Below, one piece after another: positions 1 through 8,667 of a DNA stretch of 64,000 nt. Source of the stretch: Streptomyces caelestis. GTDB taxonomy: Bacteria > Actinomycetota > Actinomycetes > Streptomycetales > Streptomycetaceae. Location of the stretch: assembly GCF_014205255.1 (NCBI RefSeq), contig NZ_JACHNE010000001.1, positions 2,232,001-2,296,000 on the forward strand, read 5' to 3'. The notes below the pieces were generated by a model. It was not told the origin of the DNA. It searched no databases and was given only the letters and a program-made list of their open reading frames with translations. The stretch's first letter is position 1. The number at the start of each line of letters is the position of its first letter. The position numbers were made by a program, and so were the translations under genes.

Positions 1-1695
1 GGCGAGCGGGGCGTGAAGCGGTACGCCTTCACCGTGCTGGGGACGACGGACCTGCACGGGAACGTCTTCAACTGGGACTACTTCACGGACAAGGAATTCG
101 ACGACAAGGACCACAACGACATCGGTCTCGCCAAGGTCTCGACGCTGGTGAACCGCGTCCGCGAGGAGAAGGGCCGCCGCAACACGCTGCTGATCGACGC
201 GGGCGACACCATCCAGGGCACTCAGTTGTCGTACTACTACGCCAAGGTCGATCCGATCACGGCCGAGGGCGGCCCCGTGCACCCGATGGCGCAGGCCATG
301 AACGCCATGGGCTATGACGCGGCGGCGCTCGGCAACCACGAGTTCAACTACGGCATTCCGGTGCTGCGGAAGTTCGAGCAGCAGTGCCGTTTCCCGCTGC
401 TGGGTGCGAACGCGCTGGACGCTAAGACGCTGCGGCCGGCCTTCGCGCCGTACAGCATGCACCGGCTGCGCACGCCGTTCGGGCGGGACGTGAAGGTGGC
501 GGTGCTGGGTCTGACGAACCCGGGGATCGCGATCTGGGACAAGGCGAACGTGCAGGGGAAGATGACGTTCCCGGGTCTGGAGGAGCAGGCGGCGAAGTGG
601 GTGCCGAAGCTGCGGTCGATGGGCGCGGACGTCGTCATCGTGTCGGCGCACAGCGGTTCGTCGGGGACGTCGTCCTACGGTGACCAGCTGCCGTACATCG
701 AGAACGCGGCGGGGCTGGTGGCCGAGCAGGTTCCGGGCATCGACGCGATCCTGGTCGGGCACGCGCACACGGAGATCCCGGAGTACTTCGTCACCAACAA
801 GAAGACCGGCAAGCAGGTGGTGCTGTCGGAGCCGCTCAAGTGGGGTCAGCGGCTGACGCTCTTCGACTTCGAGCTGGTGTGGGGCAAGGGCCGCTGGACG
901 GTCGAGAAGGTGGGCGCGCAAGTCCTGAACTCCAACACCGTTCAGGAGGACCCGAAGATCGTCCGGCTGCTGTCGGACGAACACGAGAAGGTCGTGGCGT
1001 ACGTCAACCAGGTCATCGGCACGAACGCGGCGGAGATGACGTCGGCCGAGGCGCCGTACAAGGACGTGCCGATCATCGATCTGATCAACCACATCCAGGC
1101 GGACACGGTGAAGCAGGCCCTGGCGGGCACGGAGCACGCCGCGCTGCCGGTGCTGTCGCAGGCGGCGTGCTTCTCGCGGTCCGCCCGGATTCCGGCGGGC
1201 GAGGTGACGATCAGGGACGTGGCGGGTCTGTACGTCTTCGAGAACACGCTGGAGGCGCGTCTGATGACGGGTGCGCAGATGAAGGCGTATCTGGAGTTCT
1301 CGGCGAACTATTTCGTGCAGACGGCGCCGGGTGCTGCGGTGGATCCGGCGAAGCTGACGAACGCGAACGGCACGCCGGACTACAACTACGACGTGGTGAG
1401 CGGTCTTTCGTACGAGATCGACATCGCGAAGCCGGCCGGTTCGCGGGTGACGAACGTGCGGTTCGAGGGGCAGCCGCTGGCGGACGACGCGAAGTTCGTG
1501 TTCGCGGTGAACAACTACCGGGCCAACGGCGGCGGCAACTTCCCGCATGTCGCCGCCGCGCAGGTGCTGTGGTCGAACTCGGACGAGATCCGCAACACCA
1601 TGATCGCCTGGGTGAAGGCGAAGGGCGCCGTCGATCCGGCCGAGTTCGCGGCGGTGGACTGGAAGCTCACGCGGAACGGCACGCCCGTCTTCTGA
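1..1695 (+). CDS. 5'-nucleotidase / metallophosphoesterase, 5' end outside the window
   Basis: This is a secreted-type bifunctional metallophosphatase/5'-nucleotidase that hydrolyses nucleotides or related phosphate esters. The calcineurin-like metal motifs are visible: TDLHGN near the visible N-terminus, then GDTIQG, GNHEF, a HSG motif and GHAHTE. The second half is the C-terminal nucleotidase domain, with the substrate-binding segment NNYRANGGGNFP. The frame is open back to base 1. The GTG at 13 has no convincing ribosome-binding site, and the family normally starts with a Tat or Sec signal peptide, so the true start lies upstream of the window. It converges on the desB-like gene, with only 13 bases between the stop codons. 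Confidence 0.88.
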   Translation, partial: GERGVKRYAFTVLGTTDLHGNVFNWDYFTDKEFDDKDHNDIGLAKVSTLVNRVREEKGRRNTLLIDAGDTIQGTQLSYYYAKVDPITAEGGPVHPMAQAMNAMGYDAAALGNHEFNYGIPVLRKFEQQCRFPLLGANALDAKTLRPAFAPYSMHRLRTPFGRDVKVAVLGLTNPGIAIWDKANVQGKMTFPGLEEQAAKWVPKLRSMGADVVIVSAHSGSSGTSSYGDQLPYIENAAGLVAEQVPGIDAILVGHAHTEIPEYFVTNKKTGKQVVLSEPLKWGQRLTLFDFELVWGKGRWTVEKVGAQVLNSNTVQEDPKIVRLLSDEHEKVVAYVNQVIGTNAAEMTSAEAPYKDVPIIDLINHIQADTVKQALAGTEHAALPVLSQAACFSRSARIPAGEVTIRDVAGLYVFENTLEARLMTGAQMKAYLEFSANYFVQTAPGAAVDPAKLTNANGTPDYNYDVVSGLSYEIDIAKPAGSRVTNVRFEGQPLADDAKFVFAVNNYRANGGGNFPHVAAAQVLWSNSDEIRNTMIAWVKAKGAVDPAEFAAVDWKLTRNGTPVF

Positions 1696-1708
1696 GCAGG
1701 GGGCTTCA

Positions 1709-3151
1709 TCACCTTCGGTCGACGAGCGGGGTCAGCGCCGGTGCCTCACGGGGTGGCGGGACCTGCTGCCGCTGGGTGAGGCCGAAGGTGGTGAAGGCGG
1801 TGCGGCGCGGGAGCGCGTAGGCCTCCCCGCCGGTCAGGGAGTTGAGGATGAGCGCGCTGCGCCAGGCGGCGAGGCCGAGGTCCGGGGCGCCGATGCCGTG
1901 GGTGTGGGTCTCGGCGTTCTGGACGTACACCGTGCCGGTGACGGACGGGTCGAGGACGAGGCGGTAGTCCTCGTCGAGGCGGGGCCGCTCCTGGCTGTCG
2001 CGGCGCATGTAGGGGTCGAGGCCGGCGAGGATGCGGTCGAGGGGGCGTTCGCGGTAGCCGGTGGCGAGGACGACGGCGTCGGTGGTGAGGCGGGAGCGGC
2101 TGTCCTGCCGGCCGTGTTCCAGGTGCAGTTCGACCTTGGTCGTCGCGACGCGGCCGGCGGTGCGGACCCGGACGCCGGGGGTGAGGACGGCGTCGGGCCA
2201 GCCGCCGTGCAGGGTGCGGCGGTACAGCTCGTCGTGGATGGCGGCGATGGTGGCGGCGTCGATGCCCTTGTGCAGCTGCCACTGCCCGGCGACGAGCCGG
2301 TCGCGGGCGGACTCGGGCAGGGCGTGGAAGTAGCGGGTGTGGTCGGGGGTGAAGTGCTCCAGGCCGAGCTTGGAGTACTCCATCGGTGCGAAGGCCTCGG
2401 TGCGGCCGAGCCAGTGGAGCTTCTCGCGCCCGGCGGGCCTGCCCCGCAGCAGGTCGAGGAAGATTTCGGCGCCGGACTGTCCGATGCCCACGACGGTGAC
2501 GTGCTCGGCGGCGAGCAGGGCGTCGCGGTGGTCGAGGTAGTCGGCGGCGTGCACGACGGGCACGCCGGGGGCCTCGACGAGGGGTTTGAGGGGGTCGGGG
2601 ACGTAGGGCTCGGTGCCGATGCCGAGGACGACGTTGTGCGTGTAGGTCCGGCCCAGGGCCTCCGCTTCTCCGTCGGCGTCGAGCTGGGTGAAGTCGACTT
2701 CGAAGAGGTCGCGTTCGGGGTTCCAGCGCACGGCGTCGACCTGGTGGCCGAAGTGCAGCGCCGGGAGGTTCTCGCAGACCCAGCGGCAGTAGGCGTCGTA
2801 CTCGGCACGCTGGATGTGGAAGCGCTCGGCGAGGTAGAAGGGGAAGAGCCGCTCGCGGGACCTGAGGTAGTTGAGGAAGGTCCAGGGGCTGGTGGGGTCG
2901 GCGAGGGTCACCAGGTCGGCGAGGAACGGGACCTGGATGGTGGCGCCTTCGATGAGCAGGCCGGAGTGCCAGCCGAAGGCGGGGCGCTGCTCGTAGAAGG
3001 CGGTGTCGAGTTCGCCGAGCGGGTGGGCGAGCGCGGCGAGGGACAGGTTGAACGGGCCGATGCCGATGCCGACCAGGTCGCGGGGTGCGTCGGGCTCGTG
3101 GTGCGGGTGCGGGTGCGGGTGCTGGGGTGGGGTGGCCGGGGCGGGGTTCAT
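1709..3151 (-). CDS. DesB-like lysine/ornithine/cadaverine N-hydroxylase
   Basis: This 480-residue FAD/NADPH amine N-monooxygenase belongs to the lysine N6-hydroxylase / ornithine N5-oxygenase family, which makes N-hydroxy amines for hydroxamate siderophores. The FAD-binding segment GIGIGPFNLS lies near residue 30, an NADPH-type VVGIGQSGAE motif lies mid-protein, and the C-terminal ATGY motif is present. The ATG at 3151 overlaps the stop of the upstream decarboxylase by four bases, so the two are translationally coupled. The N-terminus carries a His/Pro-rich stretch encoded by a short imperfect repeat. Paired with a decarboxylase it most resembles DesB of desferrioxamine synthesis, which acts on cadaverine, but desC and desD are not adjacent. 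The substrate is therefore inferred. Confidence 0.8.
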   Translation of the reverse strand: MNPAPATPPQHPHPHPHHEPDAPRDLVGIGIGPFNLSLAALAHPLGELDTAFYEQRPAFGWHSGLLIEGATIQVPFLADLVTLADPTSPWTFLNYLRSRERLFPFYLAERFHIQRAEYDAYCRWVCENLPALHFGHQVDAVRWNPERDLFEVDFTQLDADGEAEALGRTYTHNVVLGIGTEPYVPDPLKPLVEAPGVPVVHAADYLDHRDALLAAEHVTVVGIGQSGAEIFLDLLRGRPAGREKLHWLGRTEAFAPMEYSKLGLEHFTPDHTRYFHALPESARDRLVAGQWQLHKGIDAATIAAIHDELYRRTLHGGWPDAVLTPGVRVRTAGRVATTKVELHLEHGRQDSRSRLTTDAVVLATGYRERPLDRILAGLDPYMRRDSQERPRLDEDYRLVLDPSVTGTVYVQNAETHTHGIGAPDLGLAAWRSALILNSLTGGEAYALPRRTAFTTFGLTQRQQVPPPREAPALTPLVDRR

Positions 3152-4554
3152 CGGGGGGTGTGTCCTTCCACGAGTGTCGCTTGCCGCGCTGCCACGAGGC
3201 GGAGCAGCGCGGCCAGGTCGTCGGGCCCGGTGGTGGGGTTGAGGAGGGTGGCCTTGAGCCAGAGCCGGCCGTCGAGGCGGGCCCGGCCGAGGACGGCGCG
3301 GCCGTCGGTGAGGAGCGCGCGGCGTACGGCGGCCACGGTGTCGTCGGTGGCGCCCGCGGGCCGGAACAGGACCGTGCTGATGGCCGGCTGGGCGTGGAGC
3401 TCGAAGCCGGGGTGTTCGTCGACGAGGGCGGCGAAGTCCCTGGCCCGGGCGCAGACCTGGTCGACGAGCGCGCCGAGGCCGCTGCGGCCGAGGGTCTTGA
3501 GGGTGACGGCGGCCTTGAGGACGTCGGGGCGGCGGGTGGTGCGCAGGGAGCGGCCGAGCAGGTCGGGGAGGCCGGCTTCCGTGTCGTCGGTGGCGTTGAG
3601 GTAGTCGGCGCGGTACCGCAGGGCGGTGAGGTCGCGGGGGTTCTTGACGGCCAGGAGGCCGGCGGCGACCGGCTGCCAGCCGAGTTTGTGCAGGTCGAGG
3701 GTGACGGTGTCGGCGGCGTCGAGCCCGGTGAGCCGGGCGCGGTGACGGTCGCTGAAGAGGAGGCCTCCGCCGTAGGCGGCGTCGATGTGCAGCCGGGCGC
3801 CGTGGGCCGCGCAGCGGGCGGTGATCTCGGGCAGGGGGTCGATGAGTCCGGCGTCGGTGGTGCCGGCGGTGGCGGCGACGAGCAGCGGGCCGGGCAGCCG
3901 GGACAGGGCCGCGTCGAGTGCGGCGGGGTGGAGTGTGCCGGCCGGGGCGGGTACGACGACGGGCTCGGGCAGCCCGAGCAGCCAGGCGGCACGGGCCAGC
4001 GAGTGGTGGGCGTTCGCCCCGCACACCAGCCGCACGGACCCGCCGTAGGCCTCCCGTGCGAGGAGGAGGGCGAGCTGGTTGGACTCGGTGCCGCCGGTGG
4101 TGATCAGGGAGTCGGGGTCCGTGTCCGCGTCTTCCCCGGGCCCGTAGATCTCGGCGGCCAGTGCCCTCGCGACGAGCGTCTCCAGTTCGGATGCCGCCGG
4201 GGCCTGGTCCCAGGAGTCCAGGGACGGGTTGAGGGCCGAGGCCGCGAGGTCTGCGGCGGTGGCGAGGGCGAGGGGCGGGCAGTGGAGGTGGGCGGCGCAC
4301 AGGGGGTGTGCCGGGTCGGCGGCGCCTTCGGCGAACGCGCGGACCAGGGTGCGCAGGGCGTGCGGGTCGCCCTGGTCGGGCAGGGCCTCGCCCAGCGCCT
4401 CCCGCGTTCGCGCCGCGACGATGTCCGGCCCGCCCGCCGGCAGTGGTCCTCCACGGGCCCGGGCGCCCTCGTCCAGCGCGTGGAGCACGGTGTCGAGCAA
4501 CGACCGCAGGGCGCGTGGGCCTTCGGGGCCTGAGGCGAGGGGCGGCGTGCTCAT
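3148..4554 (-). CDS. DesA-like PLP-dependent amino-acid decarboxylase
   Basis: This 468-residue group II PLP decarboxylase probably converts lysine to cadaverine, or a related diamino acid, for the hydroxylase encoded next. The family features are TTGGTESNQLAL in the cofactor region, HHS stacking the pyridine ring, HIDAAYGGG with the PLP aspartate, and the Schiff-base lysine in DLHKLGWQP. The start is an ATG at 4554 with GGAGGA about seven bases upstream. It is the first gene of a two-gene operon. I see no DmdR1-type iron box (TTAGGTTAGG-like) in the 370 bases upstream, which is unusual for desferrioxamine genes. A diaminobutyrate decarboxylase remains possible. Confidence 0.78.
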   Translation of the reverse strand: MSTPPLASGPEGPRALRSLLDTVLHALDEGARARGGPLPAGGPDIVAARTREALGEALPDQGDPHALRTLVRAFAEGAADPAHPLCAAHLHCPPLALATAADLAASALNPSLDSWDQAPAASELETLVARALAAEIYGPGEDADTDPDSLITTGGTESNQLALLLAREAYGGSVRLVCGANAHHSLARAAWLLGLPEPVVVPAPAGTLHPAALDAALSRLPGPLLVAATAGTTDAGLIDPLPEITARCAAHGARLHIDAAYGGGLLFSDRHRARLTGLDAADTVTLDLHKLGWQPVAAGLLAVKNPRDLTALRYRADYLNATDDTEAGLPDLLGRSLRTTRRPDVLKAAVTLKTLGRSGLGALVDQVCARARDFAALVDEHPGFELHAQPAISTVLFRPAGATDDTVAAVRRALLTDGRAVLGRARLDGRLWLKATLLNPTTGPDDLAALLRLVAARQATLVEGHTPR

Positions 4555-4926
4555 AGGGGCTGTCCTCCGGGGCGCGGGGCGGGCGCGCCCGGAAAGCCCA
4601 ACGACCGGATGCGGGAGGAGGTACGTCCGTACGGGGAAAACACCGCTGGCCGGCTGCCTGCCCGGGCTGCCTGTCGGAACATCCCGGCCCAGGCAAAAGC
4701 CCTGAGGGCGTCCGCGTGGGCCCGGTCGTCCACGGTTGGCCGGGACCGCGCGGGCGGGCTACGCGGTGTCGGTTCAACCGTCCTCGCTGGTCCCGAACCC
4801 TGCGGAGCCGCCCACAGCCGCGAAGCCGCCCGTTGTCCCCCCGTGCTCCCCGGCCCGGGCCGCGGGCGGGCGACCGCCCGCGCCCCGCGTCGCCGGTGCG
4901 GACACCCCTTGGACCTCCTGGATCCC
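4555..4926. other. Gene-free stretch between the desA-like gene and pepN
   Basis: This 372-base interval holds the desA-like ribosome-binding site next to 4555, presumably its promoter, and a GC-rich hairpin near 4861-4882. I find no iron box, riboswitch signature or convincing small gene. A 60-codon open frame at 4551-4733 on the minus strand looks fortuitous. Confidence 0.6.
4861..4882 (-). terminator. Probable terminator of pepN
   Basis: A perfect 9-bp stem with a four-base loop (CGCGGGCGG, loop GCGA, CCGCCCGCG) lies about 45 bases beyond the pepN stop codon. It has no U-tract, which is common in Streptomyces terminators. Confidence 0.5.
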
Positions 4927-7428
4927 CTAGCCTCCCTGGATCTCCCGGCCCTGCCGGACCCGCAGCGCCCGTGCCAGATCGTCGAGTTGGTCGGCGAGCT
5001 TGCGGCGCAGCGCCGGGATCGGGTCGGCGTCGCTCAGGCACTGCTCGCCCAGGCGCAGGTTCTCGGCGTCGACGGCGTGAGCGGGGAAGGCCCGGCCGGC
5101 GGCGACGGCGATGGCGGGGCCGCGGCGGGCTGCGACGGCGACCGCGTCCTCGTAGTAGCGGGGCACGTACTCCCGCACCAGGTCGGCTTGTTCGGGCTGC
5201 CAGAAGCCCTCGGCGGTGGCGGCGAACAGGTAGTTGGACAGCTCGTCGGTTGCGAACATGGCCTGCCACGCCTTCGCTTTGGCGTCCGGCTCGGGCAGGG
5301 CGGCCCGGCAGCGGGCGGCGCCCTCCTGGCCGGTGGCGCTCGGGTCGCGTTCCAGTTCGGCGGCGATGGCGGCCTCGTCGGTGGCGCCGAGGACGGCGAG
5401 CCGGGCGAGGACGCGCCAGCGCAGCTCTGGGTCGAGCTCCGGGCCGCCGGGCACGGTGCCGTCGGCGAGCCAGGCGGCGATGGTGTCCGGGTGGGCGGCG
5501 GCGTCGATACGGTGGCGTACGGCGATCAGGCGCAGTCCGGGATGGTCGCCGTCCTCGGTGCGGCGCATGAGGTCGCGGCACAGCTCGGAGAGCGTGGCGA
5601 GCGCGGCGGGCCTCTCCTCGGGCGTGACGTAGCGGTCGGTGATGTACGTGGCCGCGAAGGCGAGCACGCCCTGGACGATCGCGAGGTCGGTCTCCAGCGG
5701 GAGATGGGCCCGGGCGGACTCCAGGTAGGCGGTGGGCGCCAGTTCGCCGTCGCGGACGGCGTCGCGCAGGGCGTTCCAGACGACCGCGCGGGTGAGCGGT
5801 TCCGGCAGGCCGGACAGGTCCTTGCGGACGGTTTCGAAGGACTCGGGGTCGAAGCGGACCTTGGCGTAGCTGAGGTCGCCGTCGTTGAGGAGGAGCAGCG
5901 CGGGGCGTTTGCCGATGGGGTGGGCGCCGGTCTGCGGCAGGTCCAGGTGGAGGCGTTCGCGTAGGAGGAGGTGCCCGCCGTCGTCGCCGAGGTCCCGGTC
6001 GTACAGGCCGGCGGCGATGCGGTGCGGGCGGCTGCCGGCGCGGTCGACGGTGAGGGCGCAGGTGCCGTTCTCGCCGGGGGCGAGGTGCGGGCTGAGGGTG
6101 TCGACGCCGGTGGTGCGCAGCCAGGCGTCGGCCCAGGCGTGGACGTCGCGGTCGGTGGCGCCGGCGAGGGAGTCGATGAAGTCGGCGAGGGTGGCGTTGG
6201 CGAACTTGTGGCGGGCGAAGTGGGTGTTGATGCCGGCCAGGAAGTCCTTCTCGCCGAGCCAGGTCACCAGCTGGCGCAGGGCGGAGGCGCCCTTGGCGTA
6301 GGAGATGCCGTCGAAGTTGAGGAGGGCTGAGGCGGTGTCGTCGACGGCTTCGGGGGCGACGGGGTGGGTGGAGGGGCGCTGGTCGGCGTCGTAGCCCCAG
6401 GCCTTGCGGTTGACGCCGAAGTCGGTCCACGTGTCGGTGAAGCGGGTCGCCTCGGTGAGGGTCTGGTAGCCCATGTACTCGGCGAAGGACTCGTTCAGCC
6501 AGATGTCGTCCCACCACGTGAGGGTGACGAGGTCGCCGAACCACATGTGGGCCATCTCGTGGGCGACGACCATGGCGCGGGTCTGCCGCTCGGTGTCGGT
6601 GACGGCGGAGCGGTAGACGAACTCGTCGCGGAAGGTGACCAGGCCGGGGTTCTCCATGGCGCCCGCGTTGAACTCGGGGACGAAGGCCTGGTCGTAGGAG
6701 TCGAAGGGGTAGGGCTCGTCGAACTTCTCGTGGTAGCGGTCGAAGCAGGCGCGCGTGACGTCGAGGAGTTCGTCGGCGTCGGTGTCCAGGTAGGGGGCGA
6801 GCGAGCGGCGGCAGTGCAGGCCGAAGGGCAGGCCGCGGTGCTCGGTGCGCACGGAGTGCCAGGGGCCGGCGGCGACGGCGACGAGGTAGGTGGAGATCAG
6901 CGGGGTGGGGGCGGCCTTCCAGAGGCCGTCGCCGGTGTGTTCGGTGACGCCGTTGGCGAGGACGGTCCAGCCCCGCGGGGCCTTCACCGACAGTTCGAAG
7001 ACGGCTTTCAGGTCGGGCTGGTCGAAGGCGGCGTAGACGCGCTGGACGTCGTCCAGGAACAGCTGCGTGTAGACGTAGGTCTCGCCGTCGGTGGGGTCGG
7101 TGAAGCGGTGCATGCCCTCGCCGGTGCGGGAGTAGCGCATGTGGGCGTGCACGCGCAGTTCGTGCTCGCCGGCCGTGAGGTTCTTCAAGGGCAGCCGGTT
7201 GCCGTCCAGGGCTTCCGGGTCGAGGGGTTGTCCGTCGAGGGTGACGGAGCGCAGCTCGGCGGGCCTGATCTCGACGAAAGTGTCCCCGTCCGCGCGGGCG
7301 CTGAACCTGATCAGGGTGCGGGAGTCGAAGACCTCGTCCCCGGTGGTCAGGTCGAGTTCGATCGTGTAGCGGTGGACGTCGAGGAGCCCTGCTCGGGTCT
7401 GCGCTTCGTCGCGCGTCAGTACGGACAT
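4927..7428 (-). CDS. pepN: Aminopeptidase N (M1 zinc metallopeptidase)
   Basis: This is a cytoplasmic zinc aminopeptidase of about 833 residues that removes N-terminal residues from peptides. The M1 hallmarks are the substrate-binding GAMEN motif (NAGAMENPG), the zinc site HEMAHMWFGDL with the downstream NESFAEY glutamate, and the C-terminal ERAP1-like helical domain. I chose MSVLTRDEAQ at 7428 because the family begins this way; an ATG three codons upstream (7437) is also possible, and neither has a strong ribosome-binding site. It is transcribed alone, with a hairpin downstream. Confidence 0.93.
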   Translation of the reverse strand: MSVLTRDEAQTRAGLLDVHRYTIELDLTTGDEVFDSRTLIRFSARADGDTFVEIRPAELRSVTLDGQPLDPEALDGNRLPLKNLTAGEHELRVHAHMRYSRTGEGMHRFTDPTDGETYVYTQLFLDDVQRVYAAFDQPDLKAVFELSVKAPRGWTVLANGVTEHTGDGLWKAAPTPLISTYLVAVAAGPWHSVRTEHRGLPFGLHCRRSLAPYLDTDADELLDVTRACFDRYHEKFDEPYPFDSYDQAFVPEFNAGAMENPGLVTFRDEFVYRSAVTDTERQTRAMVVAHEMAHMWFGDLVTLTWWDDIWLNESFAEYMGYQTLTEATRFTDTWTDFGVNRKAWGYDADQRPSTHPVAPEAVDDTASALLNFDGISYAKGASALRQLVTWLGEKDFLAGINTHFARHKFANATLADFIDSLAGATDRDVHAWADAWLRTTGVDTLSPHLAPGENGTCALTVDRAGSRPHRIAAGLYDRDLGDDGGHLLLRERLHLDLPQTGAHPIGKRPALLLLNDGDLSYAKVRFDPESFETVRKDLSGLPEPLTRAVVWNALRDAVRDGELAPTAYLESARAHLPLETDLAIVQGVLAFAATYITDRYVTPEERPAALATLSELCRDLMRRTEDGDHPGLRLIAVRHRIDAAAHPDTIAAWLADGTVPGGPELDPELRWRVLARLAVLGATDEAAIAAELERDPSATGQEGAARCRAALPEPDAKAKAWQAMFATDELSNYLFAATAEGFWQPEQADLVREYVPRYYEDAVAVAARRGPAIAVAAGRAFPAHAVDAENLRLGEQCLSDADPIPALRRKLADQLDDLARALRVRQGREIQGG

Positions 7429-7495
7429 GCAGGACATGCTGCCTGATGGCAAGGGCATGGCACAGAGGCGGATCGGTATGCGGCCGATGTCCGGT

Positions 7496-8131
7496 CTAGG
7501 TGCGGTCTTTTTCGAGCTCCCCGGCGTGCGCCCCCGCAGGCCGCTGGGGCGGCACGCGCGCGTCGGTGTGCGCCAGAGCGGACCGCTCAGGGCGTGCGGC
7601 GGACTCGGTGTGCGCCAGAGCGGACCGTTCGGGGCGTGCGGCGGACTCGGTGTGCGCCAGAGCGGACCGTTCGGGGCGTGCGGCGGACTCGGTGTGCGCC
7701 CGGACCTGGGCGCGCAGCCGGCGCACCTCCTGCTCCAGGGCGAGGTGGTGCTGGTGGGTGTCGTAGAGGTAGCGGACCTTGGTGCGCAGGGCCCAGGGGT
7801 CCACGGGTTTCATGACGAGGTCGGCGACCCCGAGGCCGAAGGCGGCGGTGGTCAGTTCCTGGTCGGTTCCGAAGCCGGTGAGCAGGATGACCGGGATGTG
7901 CTGGGTCTGTTCCACGCGCCGCATGTAGCGCACGACCTCCAGTCCGCTGACGCCGGGCATGCGCACGTCGAGCAGGAGCAGGCCGACCTGGCCGCGCAGC
8001 ACCTGCTTGAGCGCCTCGTCGCCACTGGTGGCCCGGCCCAGCAGATAGCCCAGCGGGGCCAGGGCGCTCTCCAGCGCGTACAACGTGTCCTCGTGATCGT
8101 CGACGATGAGGATCCTGGTTTCCGACGGCAT
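7496..8131 (-). CDS. Single-domain response regulator with a tandem-repeat tail
   Basis: Residues 1-125 form a CheY-like receiver: acidic pocket DDHED near residue 10, phospho-acceptor aspartate in LLLLDVRMPG, the conserved Thr in ILLTGF, and the Lys in VMKPVDPW. A predicted coiled coil follows (HHLALEQEVRRLRAQV). The tail consists of three 14-residue units (AHTESAARPERSAL) and a Pro/Arg-rich end. There is no DNA-binding output domain, so it may act through protein contacts. ATG 8131 has GGGAGGGGA upstream. Two perfect 12-bp palindromes lie 63-87 bases before the start. No histidine kinase is adjacent. Confidence 0.85.
   Translation of the reverse strand: MPSETRILIVDDHEDTLYALESALAPLGYLLGRATSGDEALKQVLRGQVGLLLLDVRMPGVSGLEVVRYMRRVEQTQHIPVILLTGFGTDQELTTAAFGLGVADLVMKPVDPWALRTKVRYLYDTHQHHLALEQEVRRLRAQVRAHTESAARPERSALAHTESAARPERSALAHTESAARPERSALAHTDARVPPQRPAGAHAGELEKDRT
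7565..7700. repeat. Three 42-bp tandem repeats plus a partial unit inside the response regulator
   Basis: Units at 7565-7606, 7607-7648 and 7649-7690 are near-identical, and a 10-base partial copy follows. The period of 42 keeps the frame and adds 14 residues per unit, so copy number may vary between strains without breaking the gene. Confidence 0.92.
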
Positions 8132-8193
8132 GGCCCGACGTCCCCTCCCTGTGGAGGAACCAGAGTAAGCCCGGGACGCTGACGCGGAGTGCT

Positions 8194-8218
8194 TGTCAGC
8201 TGACATGCTGTGCACAGC
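8194..8218. promoter_or_regulatory. Two adjacent perfect 12-bp palindromes upstream of the response regulator
   Basis: TGTCAGCTGACA (8194-8205) and GCTGTGCACAGC (8207-8218) sit one base apart, 63-87 bases upstream of the response-regulator ATG and about 55 bases past the chorismate mutase stop. They could be an operator for a dimeric regulator, or hairpins forming a terminator for the gene to the right. Confidence 0.45.
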
Positions 8219-8271
8219 GCAGCATGCCCGGCGCGGGCCGCGGTGTCACTCCCCGGGGGCGGTCGCCGAGG

Positions 8272-8622
8272 TCAGTTGCGGCCGGGTGCCGAGCCGTTGA
8301 GCGCCTCGTCCGCGATGCGCTCGTGGTGGCGGATGACCTCGGCGACGATGAAGTTGAGGAACTTCTCCGCGAAGGCCGGGTCCAGTTTGGCGTTCTCGGC
8401 GAGGGCGCGCAGCCGGGCGATCTGGCGGGCCTCGCGGGCCGGGTCGGCGGGCGGCAGCTGGTGCCGGGCCTTGAGGAGGCCGACCTGCTGGGTGCACTTG
8501 AAGCGCTCGGCGAGCATGTGGACGACGGCCGCGTCGATGTTGTCGATGCTGTCGCGCAGGCGGGCGAGTTCCTCACGGACGGCAGGGTCGACGTCGCCGG
8601 TGCCGGTGTTGCTGGTGGTCAT
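8272..8622 (-). CDS. Chorismate mutase, AroQ class
   Basis: This 116-residue all-helical protein converts chorismate to prephenate, the first step towards phenylalanine and tyrosine. The AroQ pattern is clear: LRDSIDNIDAAVVHMLAERF with catalytic Arg and Glu positions, then a Lys-containing helix (VGLLKARH) and a C-terminal helix IVAEVIRHHERI. It is monofunctional, with no DAHP synthase or prephenate dehydratase domain. In this window it competes for chorismate with trpE. The ATG at 8622 is the family start. The gene stands alone. Confidence 0.9.
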   Translation of the reverse strand: MTTSNTGTGDVDPAVREELARLRDSIDNIDAAVVHMLAERFKCTQQVGLLKARHQLPPADPAREARQIARLRALAENAKLDPAFAEKFLNFIVAEVIRHHERIADEALNGSAPGRN

Positions 8623-8667
8623 GGCAGGTCAGCCTAAGGGGCGCGCGCCCGGCGGCCGCGGGCCGTC

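Noticed and set aside
4551..4733. 60-codon minus-strand frame upstream of the desA-like gene
   Set aside because: It overlaps the ribosome-binding region, has no ribosome-binding site of its own and unremarkable composition.
4555..4926. Iron box or cobalamin riboswitch upstream of the desA-like gene
   Set aside because: I looked for a TTAGGTTAGG-type DmdR1 site and for a B12-box pattern. Only GC-rich TGCCTG/CCCGGG repeats are present.
1709..6544. A 1611-codon minus-strand open frame spanning three genes
   Set aside because: Only its last 480 codons (the DesB-like enzyme from ATG 3151) are protein-like. The rest is Arg/Pro-rich antisense or off-frame sequence of the desA-like gene and pepN, typical of high-GC DNA.
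7565..7700. CRISPR-like array
   Set aside because: The units are contiguous 42-bp repeats without spacers and are translated in frame.
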